Assembly (NCBI GenBank): GCA_963921425.1
Contig: OY992833.1
Location: 17,773,738 to 17,837,737, forward strand
DNA from: Dryas octopetala
Lineage: Eukaryota > Streptophyta > Magnoliopsida > Rosales > Rosaceae
DNA length: 64,000 nucleotides
Direction of reading: 5' to 3'
Numbering within the stretch: the first letter of the stretch is position 1; every line of letters starts with the position of its first letter. The position numbers and the translations under genes are program-made. The notes under the pieces are model-generated. The model was not told the DNA's origin. It saw only the letters and a program-made list of their open reading frames with translations, and did not search any database. Shown piece after piece: positions 14,856-25,837 of the stretch.

Positions 14856-16377
14856 CTCTATCTTTAATCTCTATTTCTCCTGCAGCACATATTAGAACCA
14901 AATCTAGCCAAGAGAGCAGAGCATTATTTCTCAGAGAATATGCGGGTTATCAGAGGTATTAACATTTACATACACTCAATAATCTAAATTGCAAAAGTGC
15001 GGGTCATTCTAACTTCTATTTTGTTCTTTGCTTTATCTACTCCTAGCTACTTAACATAATGTGATTATTTCAGGACTTGAAGCTTGGGCTTCAGGCAGGT
15101 TCAAAGATTTTGGAATGCTCATTACAGAATCTGGCCTAAGTTCTATTCAGAACTATGAATGCGGTATGATTTATTTTCCTTTGTTCATAGCTACCGTCTG
15201 TTTTCCCAAAGCATCCTCCTGAATCTTCCCTAATCATGGTGAATAAAAAATGAAAAAAGATATTTAATTGAAATGATGAAAAGAATGAAAACTTATTTTC
15301 ACTTTTTAATATCAATAAGCCTATAGACCTCTACAAGGACAGTTTTGCAGGTAGTACCAGTGATGGCTATATTGCCTGTTTCTTTTACTATTTTGTTGGT
15401 AGAACCAAAATGTAGAAGCCACCTGATGGTGAGAGAGAAGTTAAGGGATATATGGATACTTAAAGAAAGAAAATATAATTAATCTTTCTTCAAGTGTAAT
15501 ATAAACTAAATTCTTTGTGCCAAGAATTTGATATATGAGTACATTTCTTCAAGTGTACCTGGTCCGATTCTTGATCTCATGGGGGCAAGTAGGTATACCA
15601 GGATTAGATCATTCAAATGCTTCATGTTCAGTCCAGGTCCATTACTGGTTAAAATAGACTAGTTTTCCATCTTTGTTGTTTAGGCAGCATGGGCACTCAA
15701 TTGAGTTACCATGTCATTAACGTCTGTTCTTTCTTTTGATCTGTGATCTCTTGTCTGCACAATAAAAGCATAGGATCACAGTGATTTGCTTCTGATAGTA
15801 TCTGGACTTGAGCAACTTCTCAATGTCTGTACTAACAGGCAATTTAACTGATTATCTTGTTTTCTTTCCATATACAATCACCTTTCGAAATGAGTTACGC
15901 TATTTTGGCAATGATTTCTCCTTGCTGGCTTTGAGCTCATTTCAACACAAATTTTACTACCAGTTACTTAATTATCGATTTAATTTCCAAAATTTGATGA
16001 GTTTTGTCTTGATTATGTTGAAATTCTGACATCTGCGCAATCTTAAAATTCCGTCCAGTTTCAACCTCTTATTTTGGTAAATATTATATCTCATACTTGA
16101 TACTAGCATCAACTGTTGTTGTGATTGTTAAGGTTCCGAACCACTGATACAACTGCGCGAGGTCCTTCTAAGGGCTCCTGGTGTATTTGGAGCACGGTTC
16201 AGTGGTGCTGGATTTAGAGGATGCTGTGTTGCACTTGTGGATACTGATCATGCAGCCGAAGCTGCATCATTTGTCAGGAAAGAGTATCCTAAGTTCCAAC
16301 CTGAGTTGGCAAGTCAGTTAAACCAAGAGACAGCGGTTATGATATGTGAGGCTGGTGATTGTGCCCGTGTTATTTGA
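3214..16377 (+). CDS. GALAK: Galacturonokinase (GHMP kinase), 14 exons
   Basis: Phosphorylates D-galacturonate released from pectin to galacturonate-1-phosphate, which feeds UDP-galacturonate salvage in the cytosol. Exons read from the sequence: 3214-3246, 4036-4149, 4482-4553, 5870-5913, 7351-7480, 8175-8240, 9491-9570, 10059-10158, 10937-11112, 12827-12867, 12963-12991, 14886-14955, 15074-15163, 16133-16377. All have GT/AG borders, and the joined frame is 429 residues without a stop, close to the Arabidopsis enzyme (about 424). Motifs: [11 protein letters not shown] (about 41-51), where galactokinases have the sugar-binding signature; [12 protein letters not shown] (142-153), the GHMP ATP loop; GILDQS with the likely catalytic Asp195; and [10 protein letters not shown] (371-380), GHMP motif 3. 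There is no signal peptide. The start [11 protein letters not shown] is the only ATG that continues into exon 2 in frame. Introns make up 90% of the locus and carry several local duplications. Exon borders are inferred by eye, without transcript data. Confidence 0.93.
3255..3895 (+). repeat. Two-copy duplication inside galacturonokinase intron 1
   Basis: Blocks AATGAATTGAAGTCACTTGTA, TGGGTTGGGGTTGGC, GGTTCTTTAAAAG and TTGTCTTCAATGTGGGTTGAA occur first at about 3255-3560 and again in the same order at about 3693-3890. The open frame at 3274-3633 lies within the first copy and shows no protein family, so I treat it as non-coding intron. Confidence 0.7.
8559..8577. repeat. Poly(C) tract in intron 6
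   Basis: An uninterrupted run of about 19 C in a galacturonokinase intron. It could be length-variable or a point of assembly uncertainty. Confidence 0.9.
8607..8752 (+). repeat. Two-copy 78-bp tandem repeat in intron 6
   Basis: AGATGCCAyAwTATA, AGTTTTGTGT, ATACTATGTATTATT and CTCTTTG recur at a spacing of about 78 bp. It lies downstream of exon 6 in an intron and is not coding. Confidence 0.7.
11383..11730 (+). repeat. Poly(G) tract and two-copy 161-bp repeat in intron 9
   Basis: A run of 18 G at 11383-11400 is followed by two copies of a block containing TTGAATCTCAAACCAAGCGA (11421 and 11582), TTCAAGGAAAT and a T-run, then CTGCATAT and TTTCTGG. The duplication is local to the intron after exon 9. 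Confidence 0.75.
12614..12625 (-). other. Primer-binding-site-like motif (copia type)
   Basis: The minus strand reads TGGTATCAGAGC, matching the 3' end of plant initiator methionine tRNA, and is preceded by TTAACA, as in a copia 5' LTR junction. No gag-pol frame follows, so at most this is an LTR-element relic in the intron between exons 9 and 10. Confidence 0.4.
14822..14852. repeat. (CT)n microsatellite before exon 12
   Basis: A CT run ends about 30 bp upstream of the TGCAG acceptor of exon 12 and so lies in or next to its polypyrimidine tract. Length changes here could affect splicing; that is inference. Confidence 0.9.
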
Positions 16378-18424
16378 TGACCGTCTACCAATTACTATTA
16401 TCTGGTCAATTTTTTAATTTTTAATTATTTCATTCATTGTAAACCTTTTTGAACTGCATCTTGATTAGGTTTAGCAAATACGAATATAGGACATTGAGTA
16501 TTCAAAAGAAAGCTTCTATGGGTGGAAGGTGAGAGCTTCTGTTTGTATTGAACTTTGTTTTCTTTGTTCTTTTTCTTCTGGTGGGCTTGAATTTGATATG
16601 ATATGGAGTGTCTGTGTGTTGTCCTTTGACGACTCATCTAAATGGAATCTGAAAAGTCGCGTGCTGTTACTAATGAACAGATAAGAGAATAAAGCAGTGT
16701 GGACTGTGTAGTGTACATACAACTTCGTTATTTGGTTGTGTCATTTCCATTACAGCTATGTGTCTGGAAAAATAGTTATCCTCATTCCCCCTTCTTATGT
16801 CAAACAAGGTGCTTCTTTTACTGCTATTTCATAATACAAATGATAATCCTCCCACCATATCCAAAGTAGTGGGACATTCGGAGTATAAATAGTTCAAGCA
16901 CTTGTATGAGTTTTATGTTAATGCGATAACACGGTAATGCATTCTTTATTCCAAACCCCACAGCACCTTCAAAGGCATCTTCTTGCTACAACCTTTCTCG
17001 CGTGCAGTCTTGTCATACGTGTGGAGAGATAGACATATATATATATATATATACATATTGAAACATATTAGTACACTATGCTTTGCGAATTAACAAAAAA
17101 GTAGGGATGGAATTTTCCATCTCAGTACCTCATGAAAATTACTAAACCTTGATCAAAAGCTTGATACAAAGTGATTGAACAATGTGTATCAAACTACCAA
17201 CTAGCTTGTCAACCAAAAAAGAAAAAGAACAAAAGCTAATTAAGTAGTTTAGCTGCATCAAAACTAGTTGTTAGTGGAGAGACATACATAGAGAAAGATA
17301 TGGGTACACTCTACTTTGCAAATTGAGGGATGAAGGATTGAAATTTGGAAAATTCTAAGTCATACGGACGTTTTTGGACCTTTTGATGTTTCTAAGGGTA
17401 CACAATGGACTAATAGGGTATAATTTTCTGCCATTGGATGTGGTGGATGTTCACATTACTGTTTACACCAAAGAAGCTCTTTTGAATGTATTGATCTCAA
17501 TATCTCATGCAACCCTAATTTTGAGATTTTATTGGATAATTATTGAACTTCAAAAGTTTAAAAAAGAATGAATCAACGATGTATATATAGGCGCATCTCA
17601 TTTTAATTTCTGTTAAGTATTGACTATCTTATACAAGATCAATATGGGTCATTCATTATTTGGAAAATACTATAGTGCATATGTGATGTAGATTAGACCT
17701 GACCGTTAGTTGCTTTTAGAGGTAAATTAGTTTCTTGTAGAATATGGTTTTGGACCAATACATCTAGCTAGCTGTATGTAGTGCAGCCGATTGTATGATA
17801 GAAGCTGTCGTTATTTTTATATTATTTTGGAAATGGGGCCTGAAAAGTGAAAAATAATATGTGGTATCGGCATTCATTTGGAAGAGAAAAAGTGATCGAG
17901 GTTTCATGCACATTTTTGGCATTTAAACTTTAGTATCATTAAGTGGCCAAAAAAAAACAAAAAACTTGTATCACTATCACCCCATCTTTTGATAGATAGA
18001 TAGAAAAACACTAAAGAAACTTATCCTGAGATAAAAAAGCAGCAGCACTCATTCAAAAAAAAACAAGGACGTTAGCGATTGATCAGCTAATTATTGTTAC
18101 CAAAGCTGATTGAAAGCTCTCTCATAAATTATAATTTCCATCAATCGTTCTAGCCTAGTCTAGAATATTTTGGATTGATATTGACCGCTTTCTTAGCATT
18201 ATAATATAGGATAATGCTTTAGACATGCTAGATTATTAATTGATAGGAAGATGCTATTTGTCCTAAACATTTGTTTCTAATTATTTTTTCCTAACTTACA
18301 TAATGTTTATACATTAGACTCTTAAGAACAATAAAATAAATAAATTCTTCTAAATAAAATGATACTACATATGTTGGAAAACAAAAATTGAGAAAAATAG
18401 TTGAGATTTTAAGCATTTTCCTAA
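16378..18424. other. 3' flank of galacturonokinase, no gene seen
   Basis: The 3' UTR of galacturonokinase presumably occupies the first few hundred bases; the polyadenylation site is not resolved. An AT dinucleotide run lies near 17034-17052. The remainder is AT-rich with only short frames that match nothing. Confidence 0.6.
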
Positions 18425-18604
18425 TAAAGATTATAGTGCCTAATTTTAAACACCCTACTCACCAAAAAAATTTGTCTAAACCCCCACCCATCTATAAACT
18501 CTTTCAAAACCCCCTAAAACTTATAATCCTAAATTACCCTTCTGACGCATGCTGACGCGCGCTGACGCATGTTGACGTCACTGTAACTGTATTTTGGTGA
18601 AACT

Positions 18605-18605
<1 letters not shown>

Positions 18606-18645
<40 letters not shown>
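18606..18645. repeat. Poly(T) tract of 40 bp
   Basis: An uninterrupted T run near the left end of the TAGTGCC element. Read on the minus strand it is a poly(A), but no retroposed transcript is visible beside it. Confidence 0.95.
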
Positions 18646-18646
<1 letters not shown>

Positions 18647-18696
18647 TTGCTAAAACTCAATATTTCACTAAAACTAAAATCAAACACTGAAATTGA

Positions 18697-18843
18697 ATTT
18701 CATTACACTAAAAATGAATTTCAAAAATTCAGTTACACTGAAACTGAATTTCAAAAATTCAGTTACACTGAAACTGAATTTCAAGAATTCAATTACACTG
18801 AAACTGAATTTCAAGAATTCAATTACACTGAAACTGAATTTCA
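18697..18843. repeat. 30-bp tandem array, about five units
   Basis: Units of exactly 30 bp carrying TTCAGTTACACTGAAACTG followed by AATTTCAAAAA. Because 30 is a multiple of three, several frames stay open on both strands (for example 18644-18853 + and 18680-18931 -), giving a 10-residue repeat such as NFKNSVTLKL. I regard these frames as a by-product of the array. The sister element carries a related CAGTTTCAGTGA array. Confidence 0.85.
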
Positions 18844-19509
18844 GATACACTAAATTGAAGAATTCAGTTATGAATTCACTTACTGAAACTGAATTAAGTG
18901 ATAAAACAATTACACCTCGACTAAAATGCAATTACACCTTAATTAAAAAACAATTACACCTTTACTAAAACAATTACACTTCACTAAAACAGTTACACCT
19001 TTACTGAATTCCGTTTCACTAAAAAGAACACAGCAACCTTATCCAAAAAAAAACCAACAATACAACAAGTCATTGAGATGAGAGGAGTAGCCAACAATAC
19101 AACGTCGTCCGATCACCTCACACGCGACGAGTACACGACAGTCGCCATTGCCTCGATCTGTTTCTACCTGCAAATTTGATTCATCATATTTCAGAACCAT
19201 AATTTCATTCAAAGTTCATTTAAAACTCATGTTTCACGAACTGAAACTGTTTCAAGAACTGAAACTGTTTCACGAACTGAAACTGTTTAATCAATAAATT
19301 AAGTAAATTTGTATATACTTATAAATCAATTAAAAAACTCACATTTCTATCCGATTAACATAATTAAGCTAGAACTGAATTTGGGGTGAAACTGAATTTT
19401 CAGAAAGTGAAACTAAATTTTCTAGAACTGAAACTGAATTTACACAGTTACACTAATTAAGCTAGAAACTGAAACTGAATTTGTTGAATTCAGTTGCACT
19501 TTTTAATCG

Positions 19510-20248
19510 CCGAGGTACCTGTTTAAGACCAGACAGTTCAACAAATCAAACAGGGTTCATAAAATTGATCGTTCAACGGCCGAGTCGGGCGGTGACCACC
19601 ACACACGGTGGCTGCCCAGCCCCAATCAACACACAGAAAATTACAGAACTCACCCAAAAATATTCTCGGACCTCGAATTGAGCTTTTAGGGTCGGTTGGA
19701 TGATCGGTGGGCACCACCGTGTTCGTCGCGAGGAGAGGAAGCTATTGGTGCCAGAGTTAGACCGCGACGCTACCGGAAAATGGAGATCGCCGGCGGAGGC
19801 TTCGCTGCTGTTTGGCGTCGTTCCATCGCCGTCGAGGGTCGGTTGGATGATCGGTGGGCACCACCGTGTTCGTCGCGAAGAGAGGAAGCTATTGGTGCCA
19901 GAGTTAGACCGCGACGCTACCGAAAAATGGAGATCGCCGGCGGAGGCTTCGCTGCTGTTTGGCGTCGTTCCATCGCCGTCGAGGGTCGGTTGGATGATCG
20001 GTGGGCACCACCGTGTTCGTCGCGACGAGAGGAAGCCATCCATGGCGGTCCGGCACCTCGTCGTCGCCGGAACTGGCAGATCTCCGGCGGGGAGCTCGGG
20101 TCTGCCTAGACCCGATCCGGTGTCGACGTTCAGTTTCGCGGAGAGTGGAGGGCAGGGAGAGGATGAGGGGGGAGAGGTGAGCGTGATGGGACTGGTATCG
20201 CCGGCAACCGTCGCCGGACGGCGGCGCACGCGCCGACGACAACCGCGG

Positions 20249-20284
<36 letters not shown>

Positions 20285-20290
20285 ACGCAC
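19510..20290 (-). other. GC-rich cargo with CT leader and splice-donor-like edge
   Basis: On the minus strand this begins with a CT run (complement of 20251-20280), continues through GC-rich sequence that is open for 237 codons (20286 to 19573), and ends at a TTAAACAG|GTACC junction near 19515 that looks like a splice donor. The predicted protein is Ser/Thr/Pro/Arg-rich and repetitive, and I recognise no family. The order of CT leader, open exon and donor matches the window-start module. The likely explanation is a captured 5' gene end (Pack-MULE style); a functional gene is not supported. Confidence 0.45.
19691..20037. repeat. 147-bp tandem repeat, 2.3 copies
   Basis: GTCGGTTGGATGATCGG starts at 19691, 19838 and 19985, exactly 147 bp apart. 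The first two copies differ at only a few bases; the third diverges after about 53 bp. The unit is 49 codons, so the array preserves every frame. On the minus strand each unit encodes a repeat containing FLSSRRTRWCPPIIQPTL. Confidence 0.9.
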
Positions 20291-20561
20291 AGAGAGAGAA
20301 ATTTCAGAAATGTGGGCTTGATATTTTTTTGGAGGGTTATAATTGGAAAAAAAAGGGTAAAACTGGAAAATTAAAAGATGGGGAGTCAAACTTGACTGGG
20401 TATTAGTTGACTAGGGGGTTTAGGAAAATATTAAGTGTAAGATTGGGGGTTATAGGAGAGGTAGATTTTGGGTGGAGGTTATGAAAGATTTTATCTCTAA
20501 CTAGGGGGTTTATAATTATTAACATTAAAGATTACAAGCTTTTTATCTAATAGCCCTATTA

Positions 20562-21167
20562 GAGTATGTGCAATGGTTGAGGTCAATATGCAATTCAATA
20601 CAAGCCTATTAACCTTATTTTTCAATTATTGACTTTACACAAGTCTGTTTGTTGCAATGGTTCAAGTCAATAATAACATAAGTCAATAACTATATATGTT
20701 TTAATATGTTTTGTATGTTCTCTTACAAATTAAAATTTATAAATTTATTTATTTTAAAAATTATACCATTGGAATGATCTCAATGAGATCTTTAAAATGA
20801 GCCTAATATTTAATATTTTTTAATCATTTAAATTAATACCCAAATTTAAATTTCTCTATTTTAGATTATAAACTATAAAATAATCGTATTAATAAAAAAC
20901 CATAATTCATATAATAAAACATTGATACATTAATTCATATAATAAAACTATAATTCATGGCAAAAAAAAAAAAAAATTAATACACCAAGCAACATGACAC
21001 AATCTCTCTCCACCTTTCACTTTTTCTCATTGTGGGTCCGACAAATCAAATTTTTTACCTTTCAATTTCCATTTCAATTCATCTATTGCCAATTGACACC
21101 CCATTGTAAACTATTTTTGTTTCAAATTGTCAATTGAATCGCCAGTTGATCACCATTGCACATGCTC
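20562..21167. mobile_element. PIF/Harbinger-like non-autonomous element, copy A
   Basis: The left end GAGTATGTGCAATGG and the right end CCATTGCACATGCTC are near-perfect inverted repeats bordered by TTA on each side (20559-20561 and 21168-21170), the target preference of PIF/Harbinger. The interior is AT-rich and non-coding. Its middle (about 20760-20930) matches, in inverted orientation, the sequence at about 59000-59180 in the copy at 56132-59644. It lies 27 bp from the 3' target duplication of the TAGTGCC element. Confidence 0.75.
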
Positions 21168-21478
21168 TTAACACTTTTGTAATATAAAGAGATGGCCAAT
21201 CTTGATCGAAATTTCAAGAGCTCAAGGAAAATTATAAAATGCACTCTCAAGCCTCCAAATATATTCACGTGATTTCTTTTTTAGCGTTAAGTACTCATAA
21301 TATTAGAGGGTCTATATATTACTTGGATCTAACCCACCATATAGGGGGTTTATAAAATTTGGGGCCATGAATATTTAAGGTCTCAAGGTGGTTACCTCAT
21401 TTGGCTCTCTCAAGAATTGACGATATACTAGACTGTTAGACAAGTGAAATTTTTCGGAATGTATATTAAATTTCATAG

Positions 21479-22208
21479 TAAATTACACTTTCTACCTCCA
21501 AGTTTGGATCATTTTTCATTGTGCACCATTACCTTCAAAACTTTACAACCTAATGTTAGATCCGTCTTTTGATTCACGCAATTCGTTAGTTTGACTATGT
21601 TTGACCGTCTTTTGAAGTGTTATTTGCTTATGTAAAAACTATGAGACCATGTATTTTCTTACATGGCATATGTGACCAAGCAACTACCCTGGTTTCTGTT
21701 AACAACAGTTTTGTAAAATATAACACCCATTTCCTACCCCAAATTGTCCATGCATACCATTTGAGATGGCATATGCTTAACAAAAACCGTAGTGAACTTC
21801 TCATCACTTCTCACATAAGAAAACGTGGGTCTCATAGCTTTCATATAAATAAATAACGCTTCAAAAGAGATGCCGAACATATCAAACTAACAGAGGACAG
21901 AAATTGAAAGACATACATAACACTAGGGTTTAAATTATATATATAGTTTCAGTAATGCTACACTTACCACATTTTTATACCATAATTTCATACCATCTTA
22001 TATGACATTCATACATTGGACACTAAAAATTAAAAATTAAAACCTAAAAAAGAAAAAGGAAATACCCTTCCAGTAAAGTAATAACACATCAAGTGAGATA
22101 CAAATGTGGGAAAACAAATGTGGGACAATTAGCATTATTGATATAGTTTTGAAGGTCAGGGTGCAAGATGGAAAACGACACAAATTTGGAGTGTATATAG
22201 TGTAATTA
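21479..22208. mobile_element. Inverted-repeat element hosting a nested MITE
   Basis: The arms are about 65 bp long: the left contains ATTACACTTTCTACCTCCAA and ACCTTCAAAACT, and the right carries their complements near 22150-22208. The target duplication is unclear (perhaps TA). A second element (21950-22140) interrupts its right half. The frame at 21617-21856 has no recognisable homology. Confidence 0.6.
21950..22140. mobile_element. 191-bp MITE, 9-bp target duplication
   Basis: The ends CAGTAATGCTA and TAGCATTATTG are inverted repeats that continue into CCACATTTT. ATATAGTTT is duplicated exactly at 21941-21949 and 22141-22149. It is nested in the larger inverted-repeat element and is the same family as 22592-22800. 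Confidence 0.8.
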
Positions 22209-22591
22209 ACACTAAATTTTATGAGAAATAATAAATAATTCCAAATATAATTGAATAAAAGGTTTTCTTATTTTAAATATCGAACTCTATAAGTTTCAAT
22301 TTAATTGCTAAAGTACAATAGATTTTTAGATTAAGTAATAGTTGAAAAGTCAACATAAAATTTTACTAATATGCCCCTCACCTTCCTCTAGTTCCTTTTC
22401 ACCAATACTCTGGCCGGCCACTCTTCACTAGTACAAAGTTGTGACTGCTTTCCAATCAGTTAGAGTTGTGACTCATAAAAGTCATAAAAATTTAGAGTTT
22501 ATATGGATTTAAAGTTTTAGATTTAGACTTGAGGACTGAAGTCCTATTACCTATAAACTAAACACTAATGCCTAAGCCATAAATTAAAATA

Positions 22592-22800
22592 GAATAATGC
22601 TATATATACCATATTTTTATACCATATTTTTGTACCATCTTACGTGTCATTATTTTACTGGACAAGGTTTTTTTTTTTTTTTTTTGGATTTTGGTTTTTG
22701 GTTTTTATTTTTTAGTATCCAATGTATGAATGCCATGTAAGTTGCCACATAAAGTGGTATAAAATTATAGTATAAAAATGTGGGATGTCTAGCACTACTG
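22592..22800. mobile_element. 209-bp MITE, same family as 21950-22140
   Basis: Starts GAATAATGCTA and ends TAGCACTACTG, with inner TACCATATTTTTATACC and its near complement before the right end. The flanks ATTAAAATA and GTTAAAATA (22583-22591, 22801-22809) match at eight of nine positions. A T-run lies in the centre. Confidence 0.7.
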
Positions 22801-22809
22801 GTTAAAATA

Positions 22810-25293
22810 CAACACTGAAAAAATAAATAAGCTATTGCTATAAGCCTATAACACGCTTAAAAAATTGTGACTGTTATAAACTCATACCTGTCGCTTAAGA
22901 TAGGTCTGCCGAAAGTCAGCTAGCAATTTGCTAGATGATAGGTGGAGGGTGGTGAGAGATAAAAGGTGGGGCTAGGACAAAATGGTAATATTATAATATC
23001 TTGGCCAAAATTAGTTCCTAATCTAAATTTAATTAGATTTGATTAGTACCCCAACTAAAATTTTTTGGACATTTGATATTTAATCTATATTTTTCTTTGA
23101 AAGAAATACCCTATGACATGGCAAATTTACAGCCACAGAATAAAGAAATAGTGATTGGCAGACGCATGATTGCGAATAAAACAAGGTGCGTACTTAATTA
23201 ATTTTACAAGTGGTTTAAATGCGCAGAGGCTTGAAAAGATGATGATGAAGGCATCATTTATGGCATTTTATGAGTGATATGATATTGTTGAAAGTCTTGA
23301 CTTTAAAGAATTAACATGGTTAAACTGCTCGTAGTGCATTATGTATCACCCGACTCCACAGTCCACAATTATTAATTATATATGCAAAGTGGGAAAATTA
23401 TACATCACCCTATTGGGGACTTCATAATTAACAACCTAATAATATAATATATCAAGATATTTAACAAGACAACACTACTAAAGGACTTATTATCTATACA
23501 TATTTTGGGGAAAATTAAGTAAAAATCATTCTAATTAATAAAATATATAACGTTCTCCATATCCCATGCACTAATGTAATTGGTTAATTTAATGGAATTG
23601 GACATTGGTGTTGACTTTTGAAGATTAAAGTACTAATTGAGTGTTTCCTACCCACAACTAGGGGTGCTACAAATATTGTAGGGGCTCCTCACACCTAGCT
23701 TTGGTCTCTAGATTAGGAGCTCCGTTTTTATGGCAATTATTGTCCATTTTGGGGTGTTGCCTTCATTGTAGCAACCCCCACCCTGGGCCCTAGTCCTCAT
23801 GCAAGTGATCTTTATTGGTTAAATTTGAGAAGCATATATGATACCATTTTCGGTGGCCAAATTTTTTTTGGGGAGCGCGGGGGAAGCTTTTACGATTGTG
23901 CGATTAAAAATGAACGGAAAAAATTTATCTAGAATTTTTTTTGCCTAGATCAATTAAAACTTTGAGCAACCAAAATATAAATAAAAGAACAACATAAATT
24001 TAAAAGAAAGTTTAATGGAAAATAACATTAAAATAAATTAAAAGTTAAGAGGCGTTCTTGAAAAACTTAAAAATACAAGAAAATTGCATAAGCATAAGAA
24101 AATACAATTAAAAGGGCCTTGAAAGACTATGCAAATGAAAATAAAGAGAACTTCGAGAAATAAAAGCCACTAGGCTAATGTGCTTGGAGATTCACATTAT
24201 TATGAGTTTTGGGGATTGTGTGTGTTGGAGAGGTTCGATGCTTGAAATTGTCTTGTGAACCTACTTTTATAGTGATCCAATTATTTTGTTCTTAAGTTTT
24301 GTAGCCATGTGTGTGACTTTGCCCCTCCATTACTCTTAATTATTTTAAGAGCAAAAAATCAATGTAAAAATGGGTGTTAAATGGGGTATAACAACCAGAG
24401 TCTTATGCACTGGGCGGCCGTGGGTATAGGCTGTACAACCCTTGCCAATTGTAAAAAAGTATGCATAAGATAAGTTGTAAACTAAGACGTTTTAAGTCTA
24501 AATTTTACGAGCTAAAAAATATTCGGATTTACCTTTTACATAAGAAGTACTGATTTGAGTTAATAAATAATCGTGAGTATTATTTAAATATCTTGTTGCG
24601 AAAAAAGGGATAAAAAGAAGTTGGCCCTTTAGTAATCTTGATCATTTGACTAATTTCGCAGTCTCTGGTTTAAAATAAGAAAGTATATATGTCCTCACCG
24701 CCCACCTGGGTGGTGAAAGTGGAGGAGCCAACAACATATATGGCACTAACATAAGCCATAATGTCGCATTTGCACAACTTGAAAATTTATCAAATAGAAA
24801 GCCATTCAATCACCAATCCGTCAATTTTTCATCAAAGTGATGTTATATCATATATATGACCCAAATCATACAAATTCTGACAAGGCTCCATCAAGCCCTC
24901 CTAAGTCCTACCTATATGTACGTAGCACATATTTTAGTATGCAATTCCATATTCATTTCCCACTCCATAAAATTGTTTTTCTTTTATATTTTTTACACCT
25001 TTCAAATTTTAACCAAGGTTAGGGTTTTGAGTCCTCTATGAAAGTTCAAAAACTATTTGACCTAGTTTGAGTAGTACTTGGCGGGATTTGAACATTATTT
25101 TAGGAGAGTTTGATATTATTCAAAAGGGTTTTTCTTTAAAAACAATTATAATAAAACATGCATTTTTAAAAAAAATATTAAAAGGGGTATAGTTAGTAAT
25201 ATATTTAAGGACGTACAAATAGAATTTCTCTAAATTTTATTTTTATTAATAGATGAATGAAATATTTTTGATAAACACTTAAAATAATGATCA
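22810..25293. other. Intergenic, no gene seen
   Basis: AT-rich DNA with short frames only and no family matches. Neither a convincing element boundary nor an RNA gene was found here. Confidence 0.5.
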
Positions 25294-25302
25294 TTTAATA
25301 AA

Positions 25303-25837
25303 AGTTTTTTTATCACCAATAATTCCTTTACTTTCACTCAAATATCAAATTGGTCCCTAAAGCGCATTTTCGATCAATTTCATCTCTCATTTTTGCCATC
25401 AAACATCAATTTGGTCCCTAGACATACTTTGTAAATTCACCAAAAATAGCTCAGGATACGAAAAAATGACCTAAAAATTCCTATGGATTAGTCTTGACTA
25501 CTGCTATTTTTATATAGAGTCAAATTATCAAATTGATTTTTTAGAAAATTCAGAATTCTAAAACTAATTCCCCAAATTTTTTAGAAAATACTAAACGTCA
25601 ATTTGATAATTTGATATAATATAAAAATAGTAGTAGTCAAGACGAGTCCATATGATCGAATTTTTCAGAGAATTTTTTCATATCCTGAGCTATATTTGAT
25701 AAATTTTTAAAGTGTGTCTAGGGACTAAATTGATATGTTTGGTGACAAAGATGAGGGATGACATTGAGTGAAAATGCGCTTTAGGGACCAAATTGATGTT
25801 TTAATAAAAATTGATGGATTATTTGTGATAAAAAGCC
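25303..25837. mobile_element. 535-bp foldback element
   Basis: An almost complete palindrome. The left arm (TTATCACCAATAATTCC, then AATTGGTCCCTAAAGCGC, AGCTCAGGATA, TAGTCTTGACTACTGCTAT) is mirrored on the right, leaving little spacer. The flanks TTTAATAAA and TTTAATAGA (25294-25302, 25838-25846) differ at one of nine positions. A half copy lies at 55340-55634. Transcription through it would give a long hairpin. Confidence 0.8.

Larger units (their letters stand above)
18434..20525. mobile_element. 2.1-kb Mutator-like element, TAGTGCC family, copy 1
   Basis: The left end begins TAGTGCCTAATTTTAAAC and the right end finishes GGGGGTTTATAATTATTAAC; the complement of the right end shares the TAATT-TAAACCCCC core with the left. 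TAAAGATTA flanks the element exactly (18425-18433 and 20526-20534), a 9-bp duplication typical of Mutator-like elements. Both subterminal regions match those of the element at 56663-58873. Inside, in order: CTGACGCATG repeats (18541-18575), a 40-bp poly(T), a 30-bp tandem array, a GAAACTG-rich stretch to 19490, and GC-rich cargo with a GA microsatellite. No transposase is visible, so it is non-autonomous. Confidence 0.8.

Noticed and set aside
18644..18968. Overlapping repetitive frames on both strands
   Set aside because: They follow from a 30-bp repeat that is a multiple of three; no start context or homology supports them.
19573..20286. 237-codon minus-strand frame as a protein-coding gene
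   Set aside because: Its length rests on the 147-bp tandem repeat and a CT microsatellite, the product is low-complexity with no family match, and it lies inside a bounded mobile element.
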